Assembly (NCBI GenBank): GCA_019925795.1
Contig: CM034304.1
Location: 4,155,471 to 4,219,470 of the forward strand
DNA from: Dendrobium chrysotoxum
Taxonomy: Eukaryota > Streptophyta > Magnoliopsida > Asparagales > Orchidaceae
Length of the DNA: 64,000 nucleotides
Reading direction: 5' to 3'
Shown: piece by piece, positions 22,907-34,896 of the stretch
Position numbering within the stretch: the first letter of the stretch is position 1
Layout: each line of letters begins with the position of its first letter
Made by a program: the position numbers and the translations under genes
Notes under the pieces: model-generated
Told to the model about the DNA's origin: nothing
The model's input: the letters and a program-made list of their open reading frames with translations, nothing else
Databases searched by the model: none

Positions 22907-24046
22907 ATGGCTGGTGGCAAACGTTCCCATCAAAAGGGTGCCAGTTCCTCCCGGGGACATGTCGATCCTCGCTTCCCAAATGCAGCCGATCAGGCTTCTT
23001 TTGAATGCTATCGTGACGTGGGGATCACGCACTCTAAAATTGTAAATTCCCACACTCTCACTTATCCCATTCTAGATCTATTCGCACACATCTCCCTCAC
23101 CTTCATCCTGACCTTAGCCTTTCCTTTTAATCTTGAACTCCTTCAGATTTTCTTTGCCAATTTGCGCATTTCTGTGGACTATTCCACTCTTCGCTCATAC
23201 GTCAATCAACGTCCCGTGGAACTAACTACCCACGATTTTCACAATATTCTTAACCTGTCTGTCACTGGCGACAAACTCTACACGCTTATCACCGATCCTG
23301 ACTATGATTGGAGTGTCGCCAATCACTTCCTTCGCAATACAAACGCACCCTATCATGACAACGCTTGCACTTCCCTTCTCAAGGACGCACGGATCATTCA
23401 GTACGTCCTTCGTTCCTCCGTTATTCCAAAGGCGGGGGATCGAATTCACATTACCCTGCTACTATCCTTAACCACCTACTACATCATGGCCTATCGAGAG
23501 TTTAATGCCTCTGATCTGATTATCCGATACATAGAACACCTAACCACCATTAGAGATTCGGGTCACAGGCGTCGCCCAAATATAGCTTTAGGTCATCTTA
23601 TTCATTATGCCTTAGAGATAAAATATGACCTTCAGTATCCTGTCCCTCTTGATGTCCCTCCTTCCTTCTTCACAAATAACTCATTCCACGTCCTACACAG
23701 CACCCGACTACATCTGGAGCCCGCCCCGGATGTTGAGGAGGAAGAGGAAGAGGCTATTCTAGTTCTTGCTGCACCAGAGGCACCTGCTCCCCTTCGCATT
23801 GCCTCTCCCTTTGACCACCTGGTGCAGCGCTTTGATTAATGGGAGGCAAGATTTGACTCCTATGTGGTTGCCCAGGAGCAGCGGCACGCCGAGGACATCC
23901 AACGCTTCACTGACTATGTTGCGCAGTAGCAAAAGTAGCGTGACCAGGAGTTGTCCTTGATTGGAGCCCATTTTCAAGCCATTCACCACTACTTCAACCC
24001 ACCACCGCCACCTCCTTCTTCCAATCAGGATCCATCTCCATTCTAG
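22907..24046 (+). pseudogene. env-position ORF of element B, interrupted near its end
   Basis: The ORF is open for 310 codons from the ATG at 22907 to TAA at 23837-23839. Homology with C then continues in the same frame to TAG at 24044-24046, with two more TAGs, giving a 379-residue ancestral length equal to that of C. It lies between pol and the 3' LTR, where Sireviruses carry an env-like gene. The protein starts basic and polar, with no signal peptide. It has one hydrophobic stretch (about residues 54-86), an acidic Glu run (about 275-285) and a Pro-rich tail. From memory it resembles the 'putative plant transposon protein' domain family. I see no furin-type site and no clear C-terminal membrane anchor, so a true envelope role is unsupported. 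Confidence 0.82.
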
Positions 24047-24303
24047 TTTTCTATTTTGTAGTTGTTTTCTTTTATGTTTTGTACTTATATTTTCGTGTTC
24101 TGTTTTACCCTCCTCCTTTTTGTGATGTCAAAAGGGGGAGTCTGTTGTAGTCATTTCAGTTTTTGTTATGTGTTATGTTTTCTATATTAGTCTGATTGTT
24201 AAATGAAAATTTGAAAAAAATATATATCTAGTTCTCGATCTCCTATTTTTTTTATTTTCAAAACTACTGTACAAATGTTTGCCATCATCAAAAAGGGCGA
24301 GAT
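24047..24303 (+). other. Region between env-like ORF and 3' LTR with two polypurine tracts (element B)
   Basis: The first tract AAAAGGGGGAG is at 24130-24140, followed by a TCTGTTGTAG that echoes the LTR start. The second, AAAAAGGGCGAGAT at 24290-24303, touches the 3' LTR and is the expected plus-strand primer. It carries a G-to-C change relative to C. Otherwise the region is T-rich and noncoding. Confidence 0.8.
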
Positions 24304-25110
24304 TGTTGCAAATCTGGTTTTAATGATGACAAACATGTTTCCAGTGTGTTTTGCTTGGCTAACCCGTTTCAGGCACAAAAGATCACGAGCAAATCAAGCC
24401 AACTCAAGATCGGGTCCATGTGTGTAAAATTTATTATTTTTCTCTTTATTGAGTCAATTGTAATGTAACTGATCCCCTAGCTAAGTAACGTTGCACACGC
24501 ACACTTAGGGGGAGAGCTTGAGTGAGTTAGAGTTTCTGTTCATTTTTTTGTTCAGATCGTCCTGGATGATATTCACATCGTCCTGGACGATCCAGTAAAA
24601 ATAGAAACCCTAATTAGGGCGACCAAGTTAAGTGAGTCTGATTAAGCAGATCGTCCTGGACGATCTTTGCATCATACGGGACGATATGCTCAAATCAGAA
24701 ATTCTCAGCCGCCAGAACAAGTTAGGCAAGTTTTTATTTTAAGTTATTTGGTCTGATCGTCCCGGATGATACGTGTATCGTCCTGGACGATCTAGTACAA
24801 TTATGCCTAAATTAGTCTCGTAATTAAGGATAGCAATTAATACTTAATTGATACGATCATATCATCCTGGAGGATCGCAGGATCGTCCCGGACGATCATG
24901 ATCGTCTAGTACATTTCAGCTGTACGTCCTGAAATGTGTTCAGGATGATTTGGGCACTTTTTGAACTAATCGTACAGGACGATGTCCCTATCGTCTTGGA
25001 CGATCAAGTCATTTTTTGGTCGTCCAGCTCATGTTTCTCTGGATGACCCGACCTGTCTTCTGGACGATATTCCTCGATTTGCACTAATTGTCCCGGACGA
25101 TCGCAAGATC
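24304..25110 (+). repeat. 3' LTR of element B, truncated
   Basis: It starts TGTTGCAAATCTGG right after the polypurine tract and follows the LTR through six palindrome groups. It stops at GCAAGATC, where the LTR has GCAGGATCGTAC and satellite has GAGGATCAAAACT. About 850 bp, including the TATA box, leader and terminus, are missing. Confidence 0.92.
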
Positions 25111-26629
25111 AAAACTGGGAGAGGAATATGCCTATCTCAGAGGATCAAAACTGGGAGATCATATGATGGGGTAGGAATAATCCCATCACAGAGGATCAAA
25201 ATTAGTAGATCGTATGAAGGGATAAAAATATACCCATCACCAAGGATAAAAACTGGTAGATCATATGATGGGGTGGAAATATGTCCATCACAGATGATCA
25301 AAATTAGGAGTTCATATGATGGGATAGGAATATACCCGTCATAGAGGATCAAAACTTGGAGATCGTATGATGGGGTGGGACTGTGCCCATCACAGAGGAT
25401 TGAAACTGGGAGGCCATATGATGGGGTAGGAATATACTCATCTTAGAGGATCAAAACTGGAAGATCGTATGATGGAGTAGGAATATTCCCATCACAAAGG
25501 AATAAAACTGGGAGATTTTATGATGGGATAGGAATATGCCCATTATAGAGGATCAAAACTATGAGTTCATATGATGGGGAAGGAATATGGCCATCATAAA
25601 GGATCAAAATAAGGAGATCATATGATGGAGTAGAAATATGCCCATCTTAGAGGTTCAAAATTGGGAGATTATTCAACGGGGTAGAAGTTTACCCATCATA
25701 AAGGATCAAAACATGGATATTGTATGATGGGGTAGGGACTTACCCATCTAAAATGATCAAAATTGAGAGATCAAGTGATGGGGTAAAAATATGCCCAACA
25801 TAAAGGATCAAGACTAGAAGATCATATGATGGGATAAGATTATGCCCATCACAGAGGATCAAAATTGGGAGATTATATGATGGGGTAAGAATATACCCGT
25901 TATAGAGGATTGAAACTGGGAGATCATGTGATGGGGTAAGAATATGCTTATGATAGAGGAACATGACTTGGAGATCGTGAGATTTGGTAGGAATATACCA
26001 ATTATAGAGGATCGAAACAAGGGGATCATATGATGGGGTAGGAATATGCCCATCATAGAAGATCAAAACTAGGAGATCATATAGTGGTGTAGGAAAATTC
26101 TCATCATAGAGGATTAAAACTGGGAGATCATCTGAGGGGTTAAAATATGCCCATTATAGTGGATCAAGACTACAAGATCATTTGATGTGGTTGGAATATA
26201 CCCATCACATAGGATCAAAACTAGGAGATCCTATGATGGGGTAGGAATATAATAATAATATGGGATCAAAATTGAGAGATTATTTGATGGGGTAGGAATA
26301 TGCCCATCACAGAGGAATAAAATTGGGAGATCGTATGATGGGGGAGGAATATGCCCATCATAGAGGATCTAAACTAGGAGATCATTAGATGGGGTAGGAA
26401 TATGCCCATCACAGAGGATCAGAGCTAGGAAATCATATGATTAGGTGGGAATATGCCAATCGAAGAGGATTAAAACTTGGTGATTGTGTGATGGGGTAGG
26501 AATATGTCATCAAAGAGGATCAAAACTTGGAGATCGTATGATGGGGTAGAAATATGCCCATCATAGAGGATCAAAATATGAAGATTTTATGATAGGGTAG
26601 GAATATAGCCATTATAAAGGATCAAAACT
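25107..26629 (+). repeat. 51-bp satellite, array 2 (about 30 units)
   Basis: Same unit and orientation as array 1. The left edge is the broken 3' LTR of B, with GATC shared between the two sequences. The right edge is element C, whose target duplication AAACT (26625-26629) is part of the unit motif GGATCAAAACT. No gene is supported. Confidence 0.96.
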
Positions 26630-26880
26630 TGTTGCAAATCTGATTTTGATGATGACAAACATGTTTCTATTGTGTTTTGCTTGGCTAACCCATTTCAGGC
26701 ATAAAAGATCACGAGCTACTCAAGCCAACTCTAGATCTGGTCCAAGTGTGTCTAAGTGTACTATTTTCTTTTTCTTGAGTCAATTGTAAGGTAACTGGTC
26801 CCCTAGCTAAGTAACCTTGCACACACACACTCAGGGGGAGAGCTTGAGTGAGTTAGAGTTTCTGTTTAGTTTTTGTTCAG

Positions 26881-27553
26881 ATCATCCTAGATGATATTTA
26901 CATCGTCCTGGATAATCTAGTAAAAATAGAAACCATAATTTGGGAGACCAAGTTAAGTGCTTCTGTTAAGCAGATCGTCCTGAATGATCGTTGCATCGTA
27001 CGGGACGATAAGCTCAAATTAGAAACTCTCAGCCGCAAGATCAAGTTAGGCAAGTTTTTATTTTAAGATATTTGGTCTGATCATCCCGGACGATACGTAT
27101 ATTATCCTGGACGATCTAGCACAATTATGCCTAAATTAGTCTGGTAATTAAGGATAGTAATTAATACTTAATTGATACGATCATATCATCCTGGATGATC
27201 ACTGGATCGTCTTGGACAATCATGATCATCTAGTGCATTTCAGCTGTACGACCCGAACTATGCTCAGGACAATTTTGGCACTTTTTGAACTAATCGTACA
27301 GGATGATACCCTTGTCGTCCTGGACGATCAAGTCATTTTTTGGTCATCCAGCACAGTTTGCTCAGGACGACCCGAACTGTCTCCTTGACGATATTCCTCG
27401 ATTTACACTAATTGTCTCGGACGATCGCAGGATCATACAGGATGATATTAACAACTTGTTCTACTGATCGTCCAGAAGAGCCAGATCGTATATACTGAAA
27501 CAGCTGATTTTGAACTGATCGTACAGGATGATCGATTGATCGACCTGGATGAT
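26881..27553 (+). promoter_or_regulatory. Seven phased palindrome pairs in U3 of element C 5' LTR
   Basis: Pairs such as 26881/26902 and 27518/27539 keep the 6-bp spacer. All seven pairs in this LTR do so, although many CG steps have decayed to CA or TG (ATCATCC, GATGAT). TATAAAAG follows 43 bp after the last palindrome. Confidence 0.88.
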
Positions 27554-27596
27554 CTAGGCCGACTAGTTAAGATTTAGGGCAAATTTTGAGCCCTCC

Positions 27597-27604
27597 TATA
27601 AAAG
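27597..27604 (+). promoter_or_regulatory. TATA box, element C 5' LTR
   Basis: TATAAAAG in CCCTCCTATAAAAG, at the same place relative to the palindromes and GA-rich leader as in B. The 3' LTR copy is at 37258-37265. Confidence 0.72.
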
Positions 27605-28250
27605 ATATTTTTCTTCCAACAAGAAAAATCTGTTGCCACTTTCCTTTCCAGAGAAACCCTAGAGAGAGAGAGTTTGGGAGAGAGAGAGAGAGGATCTTGT
27701 GAGGGGGAGTTCGTGAGGGTTCACGAAGGTTGCTCCAAGCAAGGATCAGAGTCATCTTCTCTGCTCGTCCTCTTTCGTCGTGTTGGTGTTCTTTGGGAGA
27801 GGATCATCGGCAAGAAGATCTGAGGTTCTCTGCCTGCTTCAGGAGGAAGCAAAAGGAGGTTAGGTTCTCTGCCTCACCGTGTCGGCGAAAAGGAGATTTT
27901 TGTACAGGCTTCTCCGCCTTGCTGTAGGAGCAAAAGGAGAGACACTTTGGTTTAGTGCAATACCCGAAGGGGAGGCTCTGGGGAGTGGACGTAGGTCAAG
28001 TGGACCGAACCACTATAAAATCTAGTGTGTTCATTCTAATTACTTTCTGCACTTTTATTTTTCTGTGATTAACTGCTTGGGTGAAATAATGTTTAATATT
28101 TTCATTTGATTGTGTTACTTGTTTCCACTGCATATCGTAGAAAAGATTTTCACTGTCGCTATCAAATTTTTAAATAATTAATTCACCCCCCCTCTTGGTT
28201 AGCCTCGGGACTAGTTCATCAGGGCTTAACAGCCCTATCGAACTTTCAAG

Positions 28251-28262
28251 TGGTATCAGAGC
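28251..28262 (+). other. Primer-binding site, element C
   Basis: TGGTATCAGAGC is the exact plant Copia primer-binding site, complementary to the initiator tRNA-Met 3' end, two bases after the LTR. Confidence 0.93.
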
Positions 28263-28303
28263 AGGATTTAAAATTTAAGTTTTAAAACATTTGAATTTGA
28301 TCC

Positions 28304-30113
28304 ATGGCTAACTTTGGTAATCGTAATACTGTTGAAGGTTATTCAATTACACGACCGCCATTGTTTGATAATATTCCTTTTGATTTTTGGAAAACTCGCA
28401 TGTCCACTTTTCTACAATCAATTGATTATCGCATGTGGATGCTAGTTAAGGATGGATACGAACCATCTTTTAGATTGGTTAACAATGTGAAAACTGAACT
28501 ACCCTTTGCTGATTGGACTTTTGATGATCGTGATTTAGCACAATTAAATGCCAAATGCTTGAACTATTTTTTCTATGCTTTAAAATCCAAGGATTATATG
28601 TGTGTATCTACGTGTACAACTGGTAAGGAAATCTGGGATAGATTGTGCATCACGTATGAAGGTACAACTGAAGTCAAACAGTCTAGATTAAATATTTTGC
28701 TGCATGACTATGAACTATTTTGCATGAAACCTACTGAAACCATTTCTGAAATGTATAGTAGATTCACTCAAATCGTCACATCTTTGCATGCCTTAGGTAG
28801 AGAACTTATAAATTACGAAAGAGTGAACAAAATACTTAGATGTTTTCCTTCTTCAAATGATGCTAAGATAACTGCAATTACTAAATCTAAAGATTTGAAT
28901 ACTTACTCTATTGATAGCTTACTTGGATCACTCATTGCTTACGAGCAAGGGGTAAACCAAAGACAGCTTGATGCAGGTGAGAGGAAGAAGGAGAAAATAG
29001 TGGCACTGAAGGCCAACGATAGTGATTCTTGCTCTTCCGGGTCTGATAGCGATGAAATGGCCTTGATCACAAGGTAATTCAAGAGCTTTCTAAGGAAGAA
29101 ACATAAGAACTTTCAGAAGTAGAACAAGGGTAAGTCCAACAAAAATTTTAAGGGTTCATCTGATACTGTATGTTTTGAATGTAGGAAGCTTGGACACATT
29201 AAGGCTGATTGTCCTACACTTAAAGCTCACCCAAGAAAGGAGAAGGGTGAGGAGAAACACAAGTTCAGGAAGGACAAGAAGCGGATTCAGAAGGCGTTCT
29301 GGGCAGACTCTACATCCGACTCCTGAAACTGAAGCTGAAGAGGAGGAAACAAATCTATATCTGATGGCTGATGATCACCCTGGTCAGTCGGACTAGGAAG
29401 AGGTATGTGAGCTTACTTACGATCAATTTCTTGAAGTATCTAAAAAAATTCATGCATCGTATAGAAAGCTTAAGAAAACCCATGCTAACTTGAAACTGGA
29501 TTATTTGACTTTGCAAAAAGAGCATGATGTTTTGATTAAGGATCATTCCACTGTTGATAGCAATCACTTGTCTTTACTTAATGAGTTTGATGAATTGAAT
29601 AAAAAATATTCTGATTTAGTTACTGTCCATGATTCATTGAAAACCACTCATGTTGATTTGGAGACAGCTTTTAAAGAATTAGATACCATGGCATGTGAAG
29701 TAGAAAGTAGCAATGGTGCTTTAAAATTTGAAATTGCAAGTTTAAATAAAGAGAATGAATTTTTGAAAGTGAAAATCAGTGCTTTTGAGAAAAACCAAAC
29801 ACCTCCTACTTTTGCACAGTTTTATACACCTCCACCTTTTGTAGATTCAGATTTAAAATCTTCAAAGAATGTTTCATATAAACCTAGGAAGAGGCACTAT
29901 CACTCACGTATATTAGTTAACCCTATTCCGGGTGTTAGATGTTTTTCCTATGGCATGTTAGGACACATCTCCCACACCTGTACTGTTCACTGTAGTACAC
30001 ATTGGGTGTGGAGGCCCAAACTGCTTGTTTCATAGCACAACACGCATACATTGCATTCTTCTTTTCATAAGAAGGAATCCAAACCTGTTTGGGTTCCTAA
30101 GACTGACATTTGA
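28304..30113 (+). pseudogene. gag: gag pseudogene of element C
   Basis: ATG at 28304 follows GATCC. The frame is open for 257 codons to TAA at 29075-29077, the same codon that is TAA in B and CAA in A. These residues form the Copia gag domain (UBN2/DUF4219-like), with DFWKTRMSTFLQSIDYRMW near the N-terminus. Beyond the stop, the first CCHC knuckle (CFEC, GH, C) is intact near 29170-29211. A two-base deletion near 29323 shifts the frame and a TAG lies near 29394. The coiled-coil segment is open again at 29490-30035. The second knuckle has lost a Cys (CFSY). TGA at 30111-30113 ends the frame. Confidence 0.9.
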
Positions 30114-30154
30114 TGATTTTGTAGGTGTGCTCTCACACAAGACCTCTTGAGAGC

Positions 30155-32993
30155 ATGTGGTACCTGGACAGCAGATGTTCTAGACACATGACTGGATATA
30201 CAAATCAGTTCATTTCACTGGAGGACAGGGCTGGAGGCAAGGTTACACTTGGAGATAACACCACCAGGAGGGTGGTAGGCTCAGGTATAATTGGTGATTC
30301 AAAGAATTTTATGATTGACAATGTTTTGCTTGTAGATGGACTGAAACACAACTTGCTGAGCATCAGTCAACTTTGTGACAAAGGATACAGCATCAAATTC
30401 CTGCCTAATGACTACATTTGAAGCTTAAATGATAAAGTTGTTTTATAGGGGCAAAGGATCAATAACGTCTACAAGCTGGATGTAAGTTGCATTAAATCTG
30501 AAAATTCAATTTGCTTAAAAACTGCTGCTGATGAGTCTTGGTTGTGGCATAGGAGATTGTGTCATGCCAGTATGAAAACCCTTAGGAGAGTCACCCAAAA
30601 GGAATTAGTTAGAGGTGTGCCCAAGCTTAAGTTCACTAAGCATCACCTGTGTGATGCCTGTCAGTTAGGGAAGCAAGTCCACTCCTCTTTTCACTCTGTT
30701 AAGGACATTAGCACCTCTAGACCTTTAGAAGTTCTTCACATGGACCTCTTTAGATCCATTAGTACTGCCAGCTTAGGGGGGAGAGTCTATGGTTTTGTGA
30801 TTATAGATGACTACTCGAGGTTCACTTGGATTAAATTCTTATCCCACAAATCTGAGTCATTTGATGAGTTTAAGTCCTTCTCCACTTGGATTCAGAGGAA
30901 GTTAGGTTATGAGATCCAGACTATTCATAGTGATCATGGTGGAGAGTTTGAGAATATGAAGTTTGGAAGTTTCTGTGAGGAGTAGAGTATCAGTCACAAT
31001 TTTTCAGCTCCTAGGACCCCTCAGCAGAACGGGGTGGCTGGAAGGAAGAACAGGACCTTAGTGGAGGCCGCTAGAGCCATGCTTGCTGAGTATTCACTTC
31101 CAAAATACTTTTGGGCTGAAGTGGTAAACACTGTTTGTTATATGCTGAATAGGGTGAATGTGAGATCTAAACTGAACAAGACACCTTATGAGATCATTAA
31201 GGGTAGAACTCCAAACCTGTCCCACTTCCATGTCTTTGGCTGTAAGGTTTTCATTCTGAACAATGGGAAATCATCCTTAGGAAACTTTGACCCCAAATCT
31301 GATGAAGGAGTGTTCTTAGGTTATTCTAGTGTGGGGAAATCCTTTAGGGTGTTCAATAAAAGGACTTTGGTGGTGGAAGAGATAACCCATGTGGTGTTTG
31401 ATGAATCTGATCCTAAGGTGAATAGAGTTGAGGAAGAAGAAGAGGTAGAGGAAATTACCCAAGGGGTTGGAAATGCAAATTTAGAGGAGAGGGTAGAATC
31501 TCAAACCACACTGCTTAGAGATTGGAGATATTCTTTGAGTCATCCTAAAGAACTGATCTTAGGAGACCCTTCTGAAGGTGTTAGGACTAGGCATGGACTT
31601 AGGAAGGAAGTAAACCAATATGCCTTTATCTCAATGACTGAACCCACCAACATCAATCAAGCCCTTTCAGATGAGTTTTGGATCTTAGCTATGCAGGAAG
31701 AATTGTATCAATTTGTAAGGAATGATATTTGGGCGTTAGTAGAAAGACCTAAAAATCAAAGTATTGTGGGAACCAAGTGGGTCTTTAAGAATAAGATGAA
31801 TGACTCTGGTGTGGTGGTTAGGAATAAGGTGAGATTGTTAGCTAAGGGGTATAATCAGATAGATGGTATTGATTTTGAGGAGACTTTTGCCCCTGTAGCT
31901 AGATTGGAAGCCATTAGAGTGCTACTAGCCTTTGCCTGTTATAAGGGATTTAAGCTATTTCAAATGGATGTTAAGAGTGCCTTTTTAAATGGGGATGACT
32001 TACTAAGGAGAATAGGGGATGACTTACTAATTGTCCAGATCTATGTTGATGATATAATTTTTGGATGTTCTGATAAATATTTATGTGATGAGTTTTTTAA
32101 AATAATGAGTAAGGAGTTTGAGATGAGTATGATGGGAGAATTGTCCTACTTCTTGGGGTTTAGCATAAGGCAATTGGATGATGGAACCTTTCTCAATCAA
32201 TTTAAATACACTAAGGACATTTTGAAGAAATATGAAATAAATAAAGCCAAGCCAATCAACACTCCCATGAGCTCCTCTGTTCAATTTAATAAGGATTCAA
32301 GTGGAAAATATGTTGATCAGAAGAAGTATAGAGGTATAATAGGATCACTGCTTTACCTAACTGCTAGCCGACCTGATATCATGTTTAGTGTCTGTCTTTG
32401 TGCTAGGTTTCAGGCTGATCCTAAAGAGTCCCACCTGACTGCTATTAAGAGAATTCTTAGTTTTTTTTTTATGGACCCCAAACCTAGGAATCTAGTACCG
32501 TAAGCACAACATCTCATTTAAGATCATTGGGTATTCTGATTCGGACTTTGCAGGGTGTAGGGTGGATAGAAAGAGCACTTCTGGAACGTGTCAATTTATA
32601 GGACAGTCTCTAGTCTCCTAGTCCAGTAGAAAACAAAACTCATTTGCACTTTCCACTACTAAGCCTGAGTACATTGCCTTAGGGAGTTGTCTGGCCCAAG
32701 TTCTTTGGTTGAAGTAATAAGTTTTGGATTTAGGATTACCTGTGGGCACAATGTCTATTCTATGTGATAATACTAGTGCCATATGCATTTCTAAGAATCC
32801 AATCCAATATTCTAGAATCAAATACATTGATATAAGGCATCACTTCATTAGGGACCATGTTACGAAAGGGGACATTGAGCTACATCATGTAGCAACTGAA
32901 AATCAGCTGGCTGACATATTCACTAAACCATTGGCCTTTGACTCATTCAGCATTTTGAGGACCCGATTAAGAGTGATTGATATAAATGCTTGA
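30155..32993 (+). pseudogene. pol: pol pseudogene of element C (protease, integrase, RT, RNase H)
   Basis: ATG at 30155 starts MWYLDSRCS; the catalytic DSG of the protease has become DSR. The integrase finger and first core Asp region (HMDLF) lie in 30542-30985, closed by a TAG at the EEQ position. The integrase Glu region, linker and RT are open for 489 codons at 31034-32503. RT lacks about 64 codons after FLNG (31990). The stretch with the LYGLKQAPRAW motif is gone and a short duplicated GATGACTTACTA fills the joint. YVDDIIFG survives. RNase H is shifted after a T-run near 32460 and has double stops at 32715-32720. The end INA-stop is at 32993. Confidence 0.92.
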
Positions 32994-34309
32994 TTCTGAT
33001 GATTGCTGATTTTTGATTTCTCTGATTTTTATTCTATTTTTGTTAGTTAGCTTTTGTGCTAATCACTTGCTTTATGTTATTTTCATTCTTCTACTTTCTA
33101 TTTTAGCTTTAGTGTCAGTTTGATTTGAGTATTTGTTTTGATATGATTTAGTTTTTACCTATTTTATTTACTGTTTCATCCCTTTTATTTACTGTTTTAT
33201 GCTTTTGAAAATCCGATCACTGCTCGCTACTTCTGATAAACTGAATTTCTGACTAAGAGTTTTACCTTATTTTTATTCTGAAGCTGGTATGCAGTGATTG
33301 ATTCCACTGAATCTGTTAAAGGGAAGAAACATTGATGATTATTTCTCTTCCTCTAACTCCTTTACTGGTGTATTATTTCTTTTGGATAAAAATCTTCTTC
33401 AAAATTAAAATATTAGTTTTTGAAATAGAGATTTATTTTATCTTCCTATAGTAATCTACCATATATGAATAGTATTTTCAAAGTATTGAGTCATTATCAT
33501 GATTTTCTAAACCAAGTGATTGCATTTATCATACGATGTATGGCTTTTATTTTGTGAATTACTCTTCCTTATTGTAGGGAGTCGTCTCCTATGTCTGGAA
33601 GATAATTTCACAGCTGAGACTCTTTAATGATTATGAAAAGGAGAAAGCTTACAAAAGATGCGCAGTGCGCCAAATAAATTGAAAAAGAGGCACAAAATGA
33701 GCCGAAAGCTGAAAAGATGCGAAATGTCGCCAACTAAAAGATACACAAAGTGTATCAAAAATTAAAAGATGCGCAAAACACCAACAAAATTTAAAAAGAG
33801 GCATAAAATGAACCCAAACCAAGCTTTCCCCCCTTTCAGATCTTTAAATGTCTTAGAAAAATCTGTACATCAATTAATATTTTCAAAAGCTTGAGTTTAA
33901 AAATCTTGATTTTTGGTTGATTACTTTGTAATACTACTATATCAGATATTTTTCTGGAACGAGGCTTGAAAGAATCTCATTTCGAATCTAATTTCTTTTC
34001 TTCTGAATTGGATTTTTGTTTTGAAAGAGGTTTGCATCGATAAGGTGCCCGGGGTCGGAGTTACGAAAGTTGATTTTTCCAACTTTTTCTAGATTTCAGC
34101 GCTGTCAATCGTATTCTTTTTAGTTTTTGGATCAAAAATCAAGGGAGAATTTTGATTTACTGGAGCAGCTTGATCGAAAAAAAAATGTTATTTTTATGTG
34201 TTCTCGCTTCAAGTTTTATTCGTTTTTATTTTGTTTTTTCATTTTACTGGTGTGTCTTTCGGATCCAGATCTGTCATCTCCATCCTCCATCTTTTTCTAT
34301 TTTCTTCAT
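32994..34309 (+). other. Post-pol spacer of element C
   Basis: Noncoding, AT-rich, and aligned with 21003-22305 of B. It holds the GATGCGCAGTGCGC-type repeat near 33657, the mini-hairpin at 33740-33756 and the conserved CpG-retaining block at 34014-34078. No ORF is supported. Confidence 0.8.
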
Positions 34310-34814
34310 TTTGTCCTGGACGATACCCAGATCGTCCTGGATGATCCTCTTCATCCTAGACGATCCAAACATCATCCTGGATGATCCATTCAAAATCATC
34401 CCCACTCTGATCATGCTCCTGAGAAACTCCAATTATTGGTGATCGCCCTGGATGATACTTACATCATCCTAGAAGATATGATCCATATCTTCCTGATCTG
34501 ATCAAACGGCTGAGATTACACCAATAATTATCTATTATCCTAGACGATCCACCTCATCATCCTGGATGATCCACGTGTAAGCAGCTGGACGATTGGAATT
34601 CGGCCCTTCCGTCACACTTATTACACTTCATATGGGATGATCCACCTAATCATCCTGGACGAGACTTTTCATCAACGGTCATCCAACCTGACTCCTCGGG
34701 ACGATCGCCTGTGTCTAATAGTCCTGGACGATCAGACCGCCTTTTTGACCAATCGTCCTGGCCGTAATAACTGTACATATCGTCCTGGACGATCTTGCGA
34801 TCGTACGGGACGAT
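34310..34814 (+). promoter_or_regulatory. Palindrome cluster upstream of env-like ORF (element C)
   Basis: A decayed version of the B cluster. Pairs such as 34310/34331 keep the 6-bp gap, and the last palindrome is 34800-34814. It is followed by TATTTAAA at 34827-34834, where B has TATATAAA. Confidence 0.8.
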
Positions 34815-34896
34815 CAGGCCAAATTCTATTTAAACAGCCGAATTCTTAAGGTTTTTTCACACCAATCCTTCCACTCTCCCTCACTTCTTCTTTCTC

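Larger units (their letters stand above)
14413..25110 (+). mobile_element. Element B: Sirevirus-type Copia retrotransposon with env-like ORF, 3' LTR truncated
   Basis: It has a full 5' LTR (14413-16074), PBS, gag, pol, spacer, palindrome-rich pre-env region, env-like ORF, two polypurine tracts and the first 807 bp of a 3' LTR. The 3' LTR stops at a GATC shared by LTR and satellite and satellite follows immediately. Gag stays in one frame over 604 codons with only point stops. Pol has many stops and at least one frameshift. The right target duplication is lost, so the left flank GACCA cannot be confirmed as a target duplication. Confidence 0.95.
26630..28248 (+). repeat. 5' LTR of element C (1,619 bp)
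   Basis: Starts TGTTGCAAATC, ends ACTTTCA. It has seven palindrome pairs (26881-27553), TATAAAAG at 27597-27604, a GA-rich leader and only one 41-bp minisatellite unit near 27823. This makes it about 43 bp shorter than the LTR of B. Confidence 0.96.

Noticed and set aside
22907..24046. Calling the third ORF a true envelope gene
   Set aside because: It has the env position but no signal peptide, no cleavage site and no clear C-terminal membrane anchor. The family resemblance I recall is to a plant transposon protein domain.
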